Origin: Diphasiastrum complanatum
Lineage: Eukaryota > Streptophyta > Lycopodiopsida > Lycopodiales > Lycopodiaceae
Reading direction: 5' to 3'
NCBI GenBank assembly: GCA_029204225.1
Contig: CM055102.1
Span: forward strand, 45,827,676 to 45,891,675
Length of the DNA stretch: 64,000 bases
The position numbers and the translations under genes are program-made. Position 1 is the stretch's first letter, and every line of letters begins with the position of its first letter. Below, piece by piece: positions 44,754 through 55,863 of the stretch. A model generated the notes under the pieces. It was given only the letters and a program-made list of their open reading frames with translations. It did not search any database and had not been told where the DNA came from.

Positions 44754-45975
44754 TGTAATATTTCAAGCCTCCTATTGAGATCACATTGAAAGACGCACAA
44801 ATGTCAGAATGCACTAACTCCAAAATCTTAGCCGTTCTGTAGGAGTCCTTGACGAATGGAGTGCGTGACATCTTACCCTTCAGACATGCATCACAGGTGG
44901 TCGAATTGTTCGCATTAAAAATGCTGACCCCTGTTATTGTTCCATGATGGCTTGCTTGATAGAGTGCCATCAAATTCATATGGCATAGTCTCCTGTGCCA
45001 AAGAGTGTTCGGCGAATCATCATGAGTCTGATGCACTTGATCTGCAAGCAGGAGTACTTTCAGGTGATATAGATTACATTTTCTTCTGTCTTGAGTGATC
45101 AGGTTACTGGTACTAGCATCAACAACGTTGCATGCTTCGTCAGAAAACGTCACATGCATCCCTACATCAACTATTCTTCCCACAAAAAGCAAGTATTGCA
45201 GTGTAGGCACGAACAGAACATCTTCGAGTCGTCTATCTCTGCCATTCGTGTTGAGCCACAGTGAACCAATACCGTTGACTTGATGTTTGGATCCATCTCC
45301 AAGAACTATGAATCTTGATGGATCAGCACTTCGAAAATCAGACATAATTCATCTTGATGTCATGAAGTGTGAGGTAGCTCCTGAGTCTAGGATCACCTCC
45401 TGTGTGTTAGGTGTTGACACTGCGCACACATCTGCACAAATGTAGACAGTCAAACAATTTCTGTTCAATCTCTCTTCGCCCATTTTTGAGCTCTCTGGCT
45501 CCTCGACATAAGATGAACTATTACTGTTCTCTTCTCTGTTCTGTGCTGATTTGTTTCTTGGGTTCAGGCGCCAGTCCATGGCTGCATGACCCTTCTTGTG
45601 GCAGTGGATATACTCATTTTTTGGATTGAGCTAGCACGTATCGACTATGTGCCCTTCTCGTCTACATCTCACGCAAGTCTTCTTTTTTCCACCTTGTTGT
45701 TTCGACCTCTCTTTGTTTCTCCACTTGCCTTTGCTGGTTCCCTCTGCTTGCTGATCACGATCCTACCTTTGATTCAACTCCAGCTTAGGCTTGAATTGTT
45801 TCTCTGTCTTTTTTTTGTTGTTGTAGAGGGCTTGGGCAGAAGCATCCTTGTGATCAAGATGCTCTCTCGCCTCGACGTCTTCTCGAATTTCGACAATTGC
45901 CATTTCAAGGGTCATTGTAGGATCTTTTGTGAGCAAGGTTCTGGTTTTCTGGAAAGATCTAGGTAAGGCTCTCAA
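44754..45975 (-). pseudogene. Host copia element: gag C-terminus, zinc knuckle, protease, pre-integrase, integrase start
   Basis: Reading leftward: gag C-terminal part (TMTLEMAIVEIREDVEARE near 45910), zinc knuckle CVRCRREGHIVDTC near 45655 followed by a stop, protease VILDSGATSHFM near 45370, one stop at 45349, GAG-pre-integrase LWHRRLCHMNLMAL near 44985 and the first part of the integrase core (LVHSDICASF near 44795). It then runs into the inserted copia derivative at 44753. TNT1-like. The gag N-terminus and 5' LTR are gone; at 45976 the sequence changes to plus-strand ORF A material. Confidence 0.9.
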
Positions 45976-47030
45976 GGGAGATGAGAGTGCACGGGTTCCA
46001 CCGTACTAGTATTTTATCCACCATCGTGCCTCATGCTAACCTTTATCCTCCATTTACCACTTCTACCTCCGCCCAACCTGCAGTCACTGACATGACGGCC
46101 AGCAAGAGAATGTGTGGCGCTGCCCCTTCTTCTTCAACTCCACCTACTACTAGACATCGCACAACCAATATGCAACTAACATCTTCAGTGTCTACCATCG
46201 CCACCTCATCTTCCATTCAACCCTCTACTGTTGCTTCTGCCTCCATTCTCCTCTTCTCTGTTCATACCACATCTACCTTTGTTCCATCTTCTACCACCCC
46301 TTCCATCACCATCGCTTCGTCCATAGCCCCTGCTTCCACATTCACCTCTCTTCAAATCGATCCAACCGACTCTCAGCTCTCTTCGACACCTTGGCATGGA
46401 TGCAACTCATCCACCTTTAACCGCCACACCAAGCCACATCACAACCCTCTTCTCCTTCCATCCTCCACACCACCCTCCAGTACCCTTCTATTCTTCCCAT
46501 TCTTCAGTTTGGACAATCTATCCTTACCCTCGTTGCCACTACTGCTTTTTTCACACCCTCGACCTCTCTAGTAAAGGCTGCCGAGGGCGACAAACCATTG
46601 TCTGATGACGCATTTGTGCAGACCACATTTGTACCATCGCCAGATCGTGCTGACCCCACCGCACCTGATGGCTCAAAATCTCCGGAGAAGCTAGTCAAAG
46701 ATGACGACGACATAGTGCAGGTTGTTGGGGCCTCCACACGACAAGCCCATGCTAGCATAAGCATACCGGCTGCTCCCACAGATATCATGACGGCCTACCA
46801 AGCCTTGGGCACTTTTATCCAGGACGTGGTAGCTACCAGAACCTCATTGGATAGCCAGGTACTGCGACTAGCCACCAACAACACTCAGCTGCGAGCCGAA
46901 ATCATGAAGGTACAACAAGAATTGACAATCGCTCAACAACACGAGCCCGACGGGCACAAGGAGATATTGAGGCTGCAGCAAAAAAAAGTTGGCCGTACTC
47001 AGTATATCCAAAGCCTCTTCAAAGTAGTCC
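45976..47030 (+). pseudogene. ORF A, Ser/Thr-rich region and coiled-coil C-terminus
   Basis: The plus-strand frame from 45981 reads ILSTIVPHANLYPPF and KRMCGAAPSSS, matching residues about 245-275 of the ORF A copy at 18.9-20.0 kb. A long Ser/Thr/Pro-rich stretch follows. After a frame change near 46560 a second frame (46598-47035) gives an acidic segment DDDDIVQVVGAS and a predicted coiled coil (SLDSQVLRLATNNTQLRAEI, KVQQELTIAQQHE). The LTR at 47031 interrupts it. The missing N-terminal domain occurs in opposite orientation at 48640-49284. Together the pieces suggest an ORF A protein of three regions: globular domain, mucin-like linker and coiled-coil tail. Confidence 0.6.
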
Positions 47031-47679
47031 TGTGAAGAATGGTAAAAAATATCCTCCTATCTTGTTAGAATAGGTGAGAGTTTGAGCAAGATAGATTCAT
47101 TTATGATTTCATGCAAAAGTTTAGATAACATACATAGTCATTCAGAGTGCATGCATGCAACATGCAGTCAGTGCATGCAACATGCAAAGTAGTTTACATA
47201 ATCTACACATGTCTAGGTAATTTTGAGAGTTGACATGCAGTACATGCAATATCCATGCATGCAGTTTTACATGTGGATCCTTGACAGTTGAGTTAAGTAA
47301 GTAAAGTGGGCTTTCCATGCAACTCCATTGTAGAAATTCGAGCCTCTTTGATGTAGGGAAACTTTGGCTTGTTTTGCCACATTGTGAATATTGAGATTTT
47401 GGTGATTTTGGCTCATTCTCTCTCTACTCGACTTTTTGGTCTTGATTTTCTCTCTCTACTCGAGAGTAGGTTGTTTTCTCCATAGTGAGCACTTAGAATA
47501 TTTTCTGATATCCATCTCTCATAGTAAGAAGTTAGTTTTTGTAGTCTGTTGTATGCCATTGTGCTCTTGCCTTAGATTTTTCAAGTAATCTGTTCATTGA
47601 TCAATCTTGTGCAATCACAATACTTCATAGAGATCCTGTAAGGTGTGTGGTGAAGTTCACATGTGCTAAAAACTTCACA
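47031..47679 (+). mobile_element. LTR (5') with a CATGCA-box cluster; element truncated
   Basis: TGTGAAG...CTTCACA, 649 bp with 7-bp perfect terminal inverted repeats. It is followed directly by the tRNA-Met primer site, so it is a 5' LTR in plus orientation. No second copy is in the window, so the element is truncated or rearranged. It is inserted in the coiled-coil end of ORF A. Eleven CATGCA motifs lie at 47110-47321. Confidence 0.85.
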
Positions 47680-47691
47680 TGGTATCAGAGC
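47680..47691 (+). other. Primer-binding site, initiator tRNA-Met
   Basis: TGGTATCAGAGC abutting the LTR end. Confidence 0.94.
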
Positions 47692-48639
47692 TTCATGCTT
47701 TGAAGAGGTGAGGCTGTATAAGTGCCTTTGCTTGTAGGAACTCGGATTTGGGAGAGGAATCCAAACTCGCTGACAAACAAGCCATCTATGGACCATAAGT
47801 GGATTAAATCAAGCCTGATCTATTCCAGCTGAGCCTTGTACGAACAGAGAGCTCATTCGTGTGAAATTAGCCCTCTTTGTTTGGGTGCTACTTCTCAAGG
47901 AATGATCCAAATTTGATGTTCTATAGCTTGTTGGATAGGTATTGAGGAGTAAATTCTGCTGCTTGAGTTTCTAAATCAATTTTTTTTTGTTTTTAGAAGA
48001 GTATTAGGCAATTAAGGAGATAGGGAGAGTACTCATCTCGTGTGATATGCCAAAGTAAGCACACATCAATTCTTTTCACCAATATTTTCAATTTTCATTA
48101 TCAATCAAGTAGAATTGGATAAAGCTGAGTATTGTGAGGTCTTAGACATTTTCATTTAACACGAACTGTTGCGTTTGAGTTGAAATCATGTTCCTAGAGA
48201 GTTTATTAGTTCTTTGAAACTCGTGGGAGAGATAGACTTCATACTTGCATGTGTTTCATTTCTTTGATAGAACTTAGATCCAAATTCAAGATAGATTGAT
48301 TTTTTCTGTTGTGAGCTTGATCTCACAGTTTGTTGCTAGATCTCATTGGTTGGATCAAGATTATAAGTGTTAGATCCTAGATTGAGATAGCAAGCAACAT
48401 ATTCAATTCCATCCTTGTCGGTGCTTCGCTTCGCTTCCCTTCACTTCACGATCACTTGGCTATAAGGGTAAGTCAATTACACGGCTCATCTAAGTTTCGT
48501 TTCATTTCGTTTCGTTTCATCCTGTTTTGTTTTGTCTCATCTTGTCTCGTCTCATTACAAAGCTTGATTGATCTTGTCGCAAATTATTTCACTTCATTTT
48601 ATTTTATTTCGCTATCTATATGATTTTCTAGCATGGAAA
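47692..48639 (+). other. Leader of the truncated LTR element; no ORF
   Basis: Non-coding. Contains a degenerate TTTCG/TCTCG pentamer tract at about 48415-48560. It ends near 48640 where minus-strand ORF A sequence begins. No gag was found. Confidence 0.55.
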
Positions 48640-49284
48640 ACACTATTGCAATACGATCACGGGTGTTGATGGAGATGGTTAGTTCGTGTAGAAGGAAAGC
48701 ATGCCAATCATATGGCACTACTGTAGGACCAAAAAATACCAAGAAGGACTCCACAATCTGATTGAGCAGCTTGGATTGAATGCGATCCTTGTGAAATGTT
48801 GAAACAACTAGAAAGTTATTCAGTAGATGCGTAGCTGTCTGAATTACTGGGTCAATGATAACGCCTATCAAATACCCGTTGTTAGTCTAGATTGGAATCT
48901 CAGGTGCAGTCTGGGTTATGAAAGGCTTGATCAGGCCCTTGGCCTGGCGATGGGAGATTGGCTGGCGATCACTGGACATTATGCCGACGGTGACCATGGA
49001 GTCAACGTTAACCCGTACCTTGTATGTGGTACCTGGTAGAGGAAGTGAAAACGCTACTTTGGCACATCCCAAGTGGCGTAAGCGTGAAGGGCGAGGTCCA
49101 TGTTAATGTCAGAACAGAAAAGCGGTGGGTAGAAATCCATTGCTTCAAGAAGAGGTCCGGCCGTCTCAAGCCATGATTTGATCAGGGCATCAGAAGACAA
49201 AGGCCAGATCTGGGTGGCAGATGACACTTCGCGGGTGATGACCTTCTTGGTGCCAATATCGTCAGAAGAGGAAGAGGATGCCAT
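48640..49284 (-). pseudogene. ORF A, N-terminal domain copy
   Basis: Starts MASSSSSDDIGTKK at 49284 and matches the ORF A copy at 18.9-20.0 kb over most of its N-terminal domain (ATQIWPLSSDALI, LHAYATWDVPKS, QPISHRQAKGLIKPFI, LLNNFLVVSTFHKDRIQS, VVPYDWHAFLLHELTISI). A shift near 49055 and a stop near 48890 break it. Homology ends at the CTATTGCAATACG point near 48640. It lies downstream of gypsy integrase on the same strand. Confidence 0.65.
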
Positions 49285-50389
49285 GTTAGCGGATTGGAGT
49301 TTGTTAACGGAAGGAAAAGTTTGAACAAGTGATAAAAACGGTAAAAACAGTGGAAAGGCTTAAAAAGTGGAAAATTGTAGAAATTGAAAGATGGATGGTG
49401 ACAATGATGGTTTTGAGCGCAAATCTGAGATCAGTGAGTGCAAATGATGGTTGGTAAAATATTTGGTAGCAATCGGAGAACTTGAAAATTTTGCTTGAAA
49501 TTTTGGCAGAGCTTCGCTAGGTAAAGTGACAAATGACTAAAATTTTGTTCTTATATAGTGGAAAATAGAGTGCATACTAGGTGAAGTACACTTTTCCCAA
49601 TTCAATTCCAACCAAAATTTTGCAAAGACCTTCTTCACAAAATTCTAAGACCTCAGAGAAATCTACGAAGGTTCATAAGGTGATTTGACTGCCCGAGGTT
49701 CTGCGAGGGTTTAGATAGTCTACGAGGGTTCAATCCTCGCAGGAAGTGATCTCTCGCACAACTTGCTCCATATGATGAATTTTCAAGTTCAGACCATGTA
49801 GGCATGCTAATTTCATTGCACTGATTTCATTTATGCCCCTTGCAAAGGTTGGTTTGCTGATCTTGATGCTCTGCGAAGGTTCTGAAAATTTTTCCCTCTG
49901 ATCTCTCACAAACACTAAAAATAGATGATTTTTTCATCAGTAACTCTTGCAGAGATTTTCAAAGAAGTATCTGAGTTAGATTTGGTGACTGTCAAAGTTT
50001 CAAGAGCTAACTCTCAAGGAATATCCAAAAATCATGAAAAAAAAGTGTTCATTTCGAGTGTTTTTTGATGAGATCTCGAGATTCTCTGATCCTTAACTCT
50101 TGCAGACTGGTATACCCTTGCATTGAGGTTAGATCTAACTATGGAAAGTTCTCTAAGAATTCTGATGGACAATTGATAGCTGATATATCAGTTTAGGTGA
50201 TTTTTGTCTTCAATCTACCACATTTTCTTGAGATCGATGTCTCTGATTTGCAAAATTGGAGGCTGAGTGATGTAATCTGATGATCTGCTTCCTGGTTGAT
50301 CCTATCTGGATCAAGAACTTACTTGGATCTTGTCGAATCTACTCAGATCTTGCTAAATCTTGATGAGGGTACCAAAAATTTTACTGGCA
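49285..50389 (-). other. Non-coding spacer with CTTCGCAGA-type motifs
   Basis: Between the integrase and ORF A. On the minus strand it contains variants of GAACCTTCGCAGAG (near 49665, 49700-49745 and 49870), as in the leaders at 9.8-10.4 kb and 53.9-54.6 kb. No coding frame. Confidence 0.5.
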
Positions 50390-51136
50390 TTATTGCATCA
50401 TGACCATAGACAACTGAAATGGCGTTCGATCAGTGCTTCCTTTGTAAGTTGTCCTGAATGCCCATAGAGCAGCATGTAACTTGTGTTCCCAATCGGATTT
50501 GCTAGCTTCAACTATTTTCGTAAGTACGCTACACATGATCTTATTGGATGATTCGGCCTGTCCATTACCGCGAGAATAATAAGGCGTGCTGAATCTATGG
50601 ATCACGAAGAATTTCTCCAATAGGACCTTAATGGTCTCATTGACGAAATGGCTTTCGTGATCGTTGACTATCGCCACTGGGCATCCAAAGCGCACAATGA
50701 TATTCTCATATAGGAACTTGGTAGTTGTCCTTGCGTCAACTATTCGTACTGTCTTGGCTTCGACCCACTTGGTGAGGTAGCCCGTGACCACGATAATATA
50801 TCGGGCTTGTGTACTTCTTGCTGCAGGGTGAATTGGACCGATATAGTCCAATCTCCACTTCTCAAATGGTGCTTGAGCTAGAACTGGATGTAAAAGATCA
50901 TAGTTTAGCCTTGTCGGCCTCCTTGCTCTTTGGCACACATCGCACTTCTTCACGTATTCATCCGTATCTTTATGAATCGTTGGCCACCAACATTCTAATT
51001 GCAGGATTTTGCGAATTGTAATGTCGAATGCAAAATGACCACCACCCATGCCTTCATGTGAAATTGAAATAATCTGAGTGGCCTCGTGTGGAAGAATACA
51101 CCTTCGAAGAATACCATCTAGTCCTCTTCGATACAA
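50390..51136 (-). pseudogene. Ty3/gypsy (Tat/Athila-like) integrase
   Basis: Read leftward, 248 codons open: zinc-binding HHCC region (HEGMGGGHFAFDIT... KKCDVCQRARRP), then the core with Asp in WRLDYIGP, Asp in VNDHESHFVN and Glu in GNGQAESSN, so all three D,D,E positions are present. It ends at TPFQLSMVMMQ without the GPY/F module, so the C-terminus is lost. Confidence 0.88.
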
Positions 51137-51700
51137 CTAGCCGACAATCAGCTGATAAGGTCTAGCTTTTAGAATCAATTTTCGTTGTTCCACCTTGGGT
51201 AAAGTTTTATTTGGTTGGCCCCGCATTAGATATTCAACTATATCTCCGGCCCATTCTAGTATAGTATCAATGTAGAATAAGACAGCATCAAGTAGCTCCT
51301 CATCAGGTAGGGCTGCAGTTTTCCTTCCCTTGATTCGTGACACATGATTCGCCATATAGTACTGCTTTTCCTTGCGAACCACTATCCGAAAATCAAACTC
51401 CAACAACAGAAGTAACCAACGAGTGATTCTCCATATGTTGCAAATTTTATTCACAAGATATAGCAAGGTTTGATGGTCCGTATAAAAGACAAAATGTGTG
51501 GCCATCAAATAATGTCAAAATTTCTTAATTGCGTAAATCATTGTCAGTGCCTCCCGCTCTGTTGTCGAATAATTTACCTCTGAATCATTGAGCTAACAGC
51601 TTTCAAATCAAATTGGAAAATCTTTTTTCTGTTCTTCTGGCTGGGTTAAGATAGCATCCACTGCATACTTCGATGCATCTGTATGCACATGAAACTCGAT
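51137..51700 (-). pseudogene. Ty3/gypsy RNase H remnant
   Basis: Begins in the frame FHVHTDASKYAVDAI near 51690, shifts, and continues as HFVFYTDHQTLLYLVNK (from 51508), then the connection to integrase. Immediately upstream is gag-linker sequence, so protease, RT and the start of RNase H are deleted. Confidence 0.82.
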
Positions 51701-53820
51701 GGACATGCGTCCGTCCATCTCATAATATTTGTTTCATAATTGTAATGACCTCCTCTGGCTTGCCTTGGGTGATCGATTGTATGATCAGTGGTGGATGATC
51801 CATCATCAGCTTCCGCTTCAGCTTTAGCCCATTCAGCCAAGAGGCTCTTGGCTTGTGGCGCAATCCGTAGTAATTCTTCGAGGGACAAACTGACACGACT
51901 TGCTAGCAAGCTTGTGAGCACTTCAGTGTGCAATTCCTCAAACTCCACTATGTAGAAAGGTGGTTCATGATGATGCAACCAATCATTCTGATCAGTTCGT
52001 AATGGTGAGCCCATTTGTGGTACTGGTTCTTCAACAACAGGAGGTTCTGCAGGTATGTCTCTTGCTTGAGCTTTTTTCTCCTCTTGCACCTTATGCACCT
52101 AGGGGTGTATCTTCTGATATTTCCTTCCTTCACCTCTCACATTCGGATACAATCTTGCAGCTGAGGGTTGACCTTTTGATACTGAGGGGGGTGGTGAGGG
52201 TGCCACTTCCTTCCGCTTTTGTGCTCACGTGACTGCTAGCACTGGGGCTTGAGGGTGTTGTTTTTCTAGTGGCATCCCTCCTGGAACTGCTGTAGGTTGT
52301 ACTGTGATTAGGTTCAGTGGTGCACTTCTTCCAGGTCTTAATGGACAATTCTTGTAGCAGTGTCCATAGCCGCATTCTTGGCAGAAGGATGTGTATTGTC
52401 CCTTGTAAGGACACTCTGCAATTCTATGGCCTTTGCTACATCTGTAGTAGCCGTAATTTCTACTCCCTTGATGCTGAGGTTGAGTCACATAGGTCACGTA
52501 ATATTCATTAATGGTAGGATCCACAAAGGGTTTGTCCAACCCGTACCATTGCTGCTGCTCAGGTTGAGGTGATGTTTGTGCCTCATGTTCCGTTGTTGCT
52601 AAATTCACATGAGCAACTTGGTTATTAGTTGGCCCTGGTGGTGCAGGTAAAGCCATGCATTGTTGGTTGTATGGCGCGCCATACCTTGGTGCCGCATTTG
52701 GTGCCCCTTGATGATATGGATAAGAAGTCTGATAAGAACTCCTCTTTTGTTGTATAATTCAGGCGTTAAATGGGCAAAAAGCTGTCTCGTGCGATGATGC
52801 ATTGCACAGATGGCAGAATCTCTATGTCAGTCACAGATTTTGCTTCAAGACTGGACATTCATTGGTTGTATGGTTCTGAGTGCAAACTGATCACCATACA
52901 CTTTCTCGACAGGGATCCTGCGGCTGGTTCTGCTCCAGTGGATTTGGATTTGGTGCTACAGCTCCCTACAAGGCCTTTAGTTTCTGATCAAACTGAGCCG
53001 TCAGTTGTTCCATCTGTTGCTTGTGTAGCTTTGTCATTTGTTTCATCAATAGCTCAGTGGACAGGTTGGTTGCGTTGGATGATGATGATGCTACCAAAGG
53101 AGTTGGAGTGTGGTTGGCTGGATAGAATTCGTCATTTGAACCCTCATCCTCTTCCCCGATGGCAACGTCCACTGCTTTTTGCAAGGTAGCATACTACTCC
53201 CGTCGTTTAAGTTCCCTTCTGATGCTACCACATAATCACCGCATGATTGGGAGTTAGGGTTGCATTGCATTCAGAATGCAAATGTTTGACCCACTCGATA
53301 TAATCTCTGACCCTTTCTCTTTTTCCCATCTTTACTTTGCTCAACAGGAGAAACGGATCTTCCAAGAACTTTCTGGATTTAAAGCGCGTGATGACAGCCG
53401 CCTTAACCACTTTCCAAGTGGTTTTCTCTTCTTCCGATAGGTTGAAGTACCAATTTTGTGCCACTGCCACTAGAGACATCGGAAACAATATCAATTTCTC
53501 TACCAGTGTCTGCTCATCATAGATTTCGCAGGCTTGCTCATAAATCTGGAGGAATCTAATTGGATCTGATGACCCATCATATTTAGGTATTGCCATTCAT
53601 GGTGCCCTCCAGACTGCTTGCAATGTTGCGACAAGTACAAATAGACCCATTAGATCCATTGATGCTGGTTCTGGTTCTGTCTCGATATGCGCAATTACTA
53701 CTCTGGGAAGGTTTGGTGCTTGATTTGATATCCTTCTTGCGATTGATCATCCAGATCTCAGATTTATTCGGCGTAGGGTCCAAGGATGTTGGATCTTGCT
53801 GATACAATGGAATGCAATCT
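51701..53820 (-). pseudogene. Tat/Athila-like gag with zinc knuckles
   Basis: Reading leftward: N-terminal Pro/Ser/Asn-rich part (53583-53807), the gag domain (KYDGSSDPIRFLQIYEQA, FNLSEEEKTTWKVVKAAV, VRDYIEWVKHL; 53225-53596), a gap rich in stops, then the 143-codon frame 52225-52656 with knuckles YRCSKGHRIAEC (first Cys lost) and CQECGYGHCYKNC (CX2CX3HX4C), and a linker (VEFEELHTEVLTSLLASRV near 51930). Several frameshifts. It is homologous to the plus-strand gag at 10.7-16.6 kb and supplies the N-terminal half missing there. Confidence 0.85.
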
Positions 53821-54530
53821 GGATCTTAGGGATCAAATCAATTTGATAGGCTGATAGTGTGATTTTAGGCCTCTTACGGTGGTTTTTCCTTGATAGCTTT
53901 TTTATCCTTGCTCCGATTGGCCTGAGATTTTCACAGTAGCTAGATCTAGTGCAAATTTAACTACTGATCTAATCTGAGAAGGTTACTCGTGTGAGGGTTG
54001 GCTGTGAGAAGGTTTTTTCACTGATTTTCAGTCAAAAAACTTGATTTTTCAAAAATTACTACGAAGTAACTCTCACAAGGATCACAGGGGCTATATTTGG
54101 TATGGATCTAGCTCTGAAAATCTGTGCAAAAATTAAATCTCTTAGGAAGTAAAAAATGCACTATCTACAAGGGTTCAAAATCACTATTTTGCTTTGATCT
54201 TCACCAATAATTTATACTATTTCTCGTAGACTTCATCATTGATGTAAAATGACATTATGAAGCCAATTGAATGGTCAACAAGAGTTATTTCTAGAAGAAT
54301 TTTTTGGATCTTCTAATTTTATTGATTTTTCAACACTCAAATCCAACTTTCTGCTCTTTAGGATCAAAATAACTCCCATAGGCTCTTCCGTGTCCTTGTC
54401 TCACTGAGATGGAACTTCAGTGAGAGTTCTTGGCCACTGAAACTGAAAATTTTGGTGTCTACGAGGGTTCTGATTCCTCCAAGAGAAGACTGTCCAACAA
54501 ACTTATCAATTCGACCGCCAGCACCTCGTC
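53821..54530 (-). other. Leader of the minus-strand Tat/Athila-like element (5' end lost)
   Basis: Non-coding on the minus strand upstream of gag, with GAACCCTCGTAGACACC-like motifs near 54450-54475 and related variants. No TGGCGCC primer site or LTR was found before plus-strand coding sequence begins. Confidence 0.5.
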
Positions 54531-54542
54531 CTAATACAAACA

Positions 54543-55020
54543 ACACTGAAACAAGAACGTGAATCTCTCCGAGTCTCACAGAGATTGCTCAGAGATTACG
54601 TCTACCAATTGGAGCATAATGTCTCAAAGGAGTCAACAGAGAATCAACGGGCCCATACCAACTTCCAAACTCTACAGGCAGCCCTGGAAATGAAAATCCA
54701 ACAAGTAGACTAGCAGGTGCAGGCCATCCAAGCTAGGCCATCTAGACTATCCTAGATCAGATGGTGGCAGTGACAAAAGATGAATCACCGACCGCTCGAA
54801 AGTTGCAGAGAAAGCGCGCCGAATATTACAAAGACCACTCTGGCTGGGTGCTGCAAACTTACCAAGATCAGCGAAAGCTTCATGACACTGAGCTCCGCAC
54901 CAAGGATACCGAACTGACAACTCAACCTGCCATGCTCCAAGAAGATGAGCACGCGCTCCAGACAACAGAAGGCCAGTTAAGAACCCTCAAAAAGTAGTTC
55001 AATGTCATTCTAGAGTTCTC
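54543..55020 (+). pseudogene. Coiled-coil protein fragment, ORF A-like C-terminus
   Basis: The frame from 54543 (TLKQERESLRVSQRLLRDYV) and, after a shift, 54761-54997 (KLQRKRAEYYKDHSG, ELRTKDTELTTQPAMLQEDE) are highly charged with heptad-like Leu spacing. The end (LRTLKK then GTAGTTCAATG) resembles the end of the ORF A copy at 47.0 kb (CAAAGTAGTCC). It probably is the coiled-coil tail of another ORF A copy, directly upstream of ORF B. Two stops lie near 54707 and 54750. Confidence 0.45.
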
Positions 55021-55286
55021 CACTGCTCTAGACGATAATTTACCTCTTACTTTTCAATACTTGATTAAAATAGCTTTTTATTATTTCTCTCTGCCTTTCT
55101 CGGCTTTCCCTCTCTCTAATTCGGATGTCATTCATATTTATCAGATTGCATCGGAGGTCAATAATAATACTTCTTTGTTGTCGTCCTTACTGACTTTATC
55201 CAGGTTAAGGATTTTGGCTATTTTTGCGATGTTTTTGGGAGTCTTCCACTCTGCTTTGTAGCCGGCCTTTGTGCCATCATTAATTT
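55021..55286 (+). other. Spacer between ORF A-like and ORF B-like sequence
   Basis: Non-coding spacer; a 66-codon frame here (55061-55261) is hydrophobic and low-complexity and not supported. Confidence 0.3.
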
Positions 55287-55863
55287 TTGCAAGATCGACT
55301 CCATCTTCACAACACCAGCAGATACGATATAGGATCAGAGAAGCCTTCTGACGTCCTCGCAAAACATATTAAGCACTGCCAGCAAACCATCACCGCCGCC
55401 CTTCCTGATGCTCTCCGCCTCACTTATAACGAGCTCACAGCCCTGTATTACGATTGCCACCAGTATCATTCAGCCACGTCATTGTCTGCTATAATGCAGC
55501 CTTGGCTCATTATAATGCCATTGTCCAAGATCCATCCATCAAGCATCCCTGCCAGATTTCTGACTTTCCATTCATCGAATCCGCCTCCACCTTCAACTAC
55601 CACCAACTTCAGCTAACTTTTTCTCACTTCGACCTCAACATTGGCGGAGATCGCACCTTCCACCAAGATATTTTGTAGGACTCTCAGGCAGCTGCCACTA
55701 CCACCTCTCAAATCGATCCTAACATGCCCAAATTATAGATTGCATCTCCTCTTCATGGCCTCTCACCACCTCATGCCATCTCACCATCTCGCACCAGTTC
55801 TCCCCCTCGTGCTTCTTCCCCACCTCTCACCTCCTCCTCACCCCCCAAATATGATCTTTTAAC
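55287..55863 (+). pseudogene. Unrecognised ORF B, 5' part
   Basis: Reads VLAKHIKHCQQTITAALPDA near 55356, shifts frame near 55460, continues IKHPCQISDFPFIESAS, and ends in a Ser/Pro-rich stretch (SPPRASSPPLTSSSPP). Two stops interrupt it near 55676 and 55736. At 55863 an LTR element is inserted; with one TTAAC copy removed the reading frame passes directly into the part at 61351. No domain recognised. Confidence 0.5.
55859..55863. repeat. Target-site duplication TTAAC (left)
   Basis: TTAAC precedes the left LTR and recurs at 61346-61350. Confidence 0.93.
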
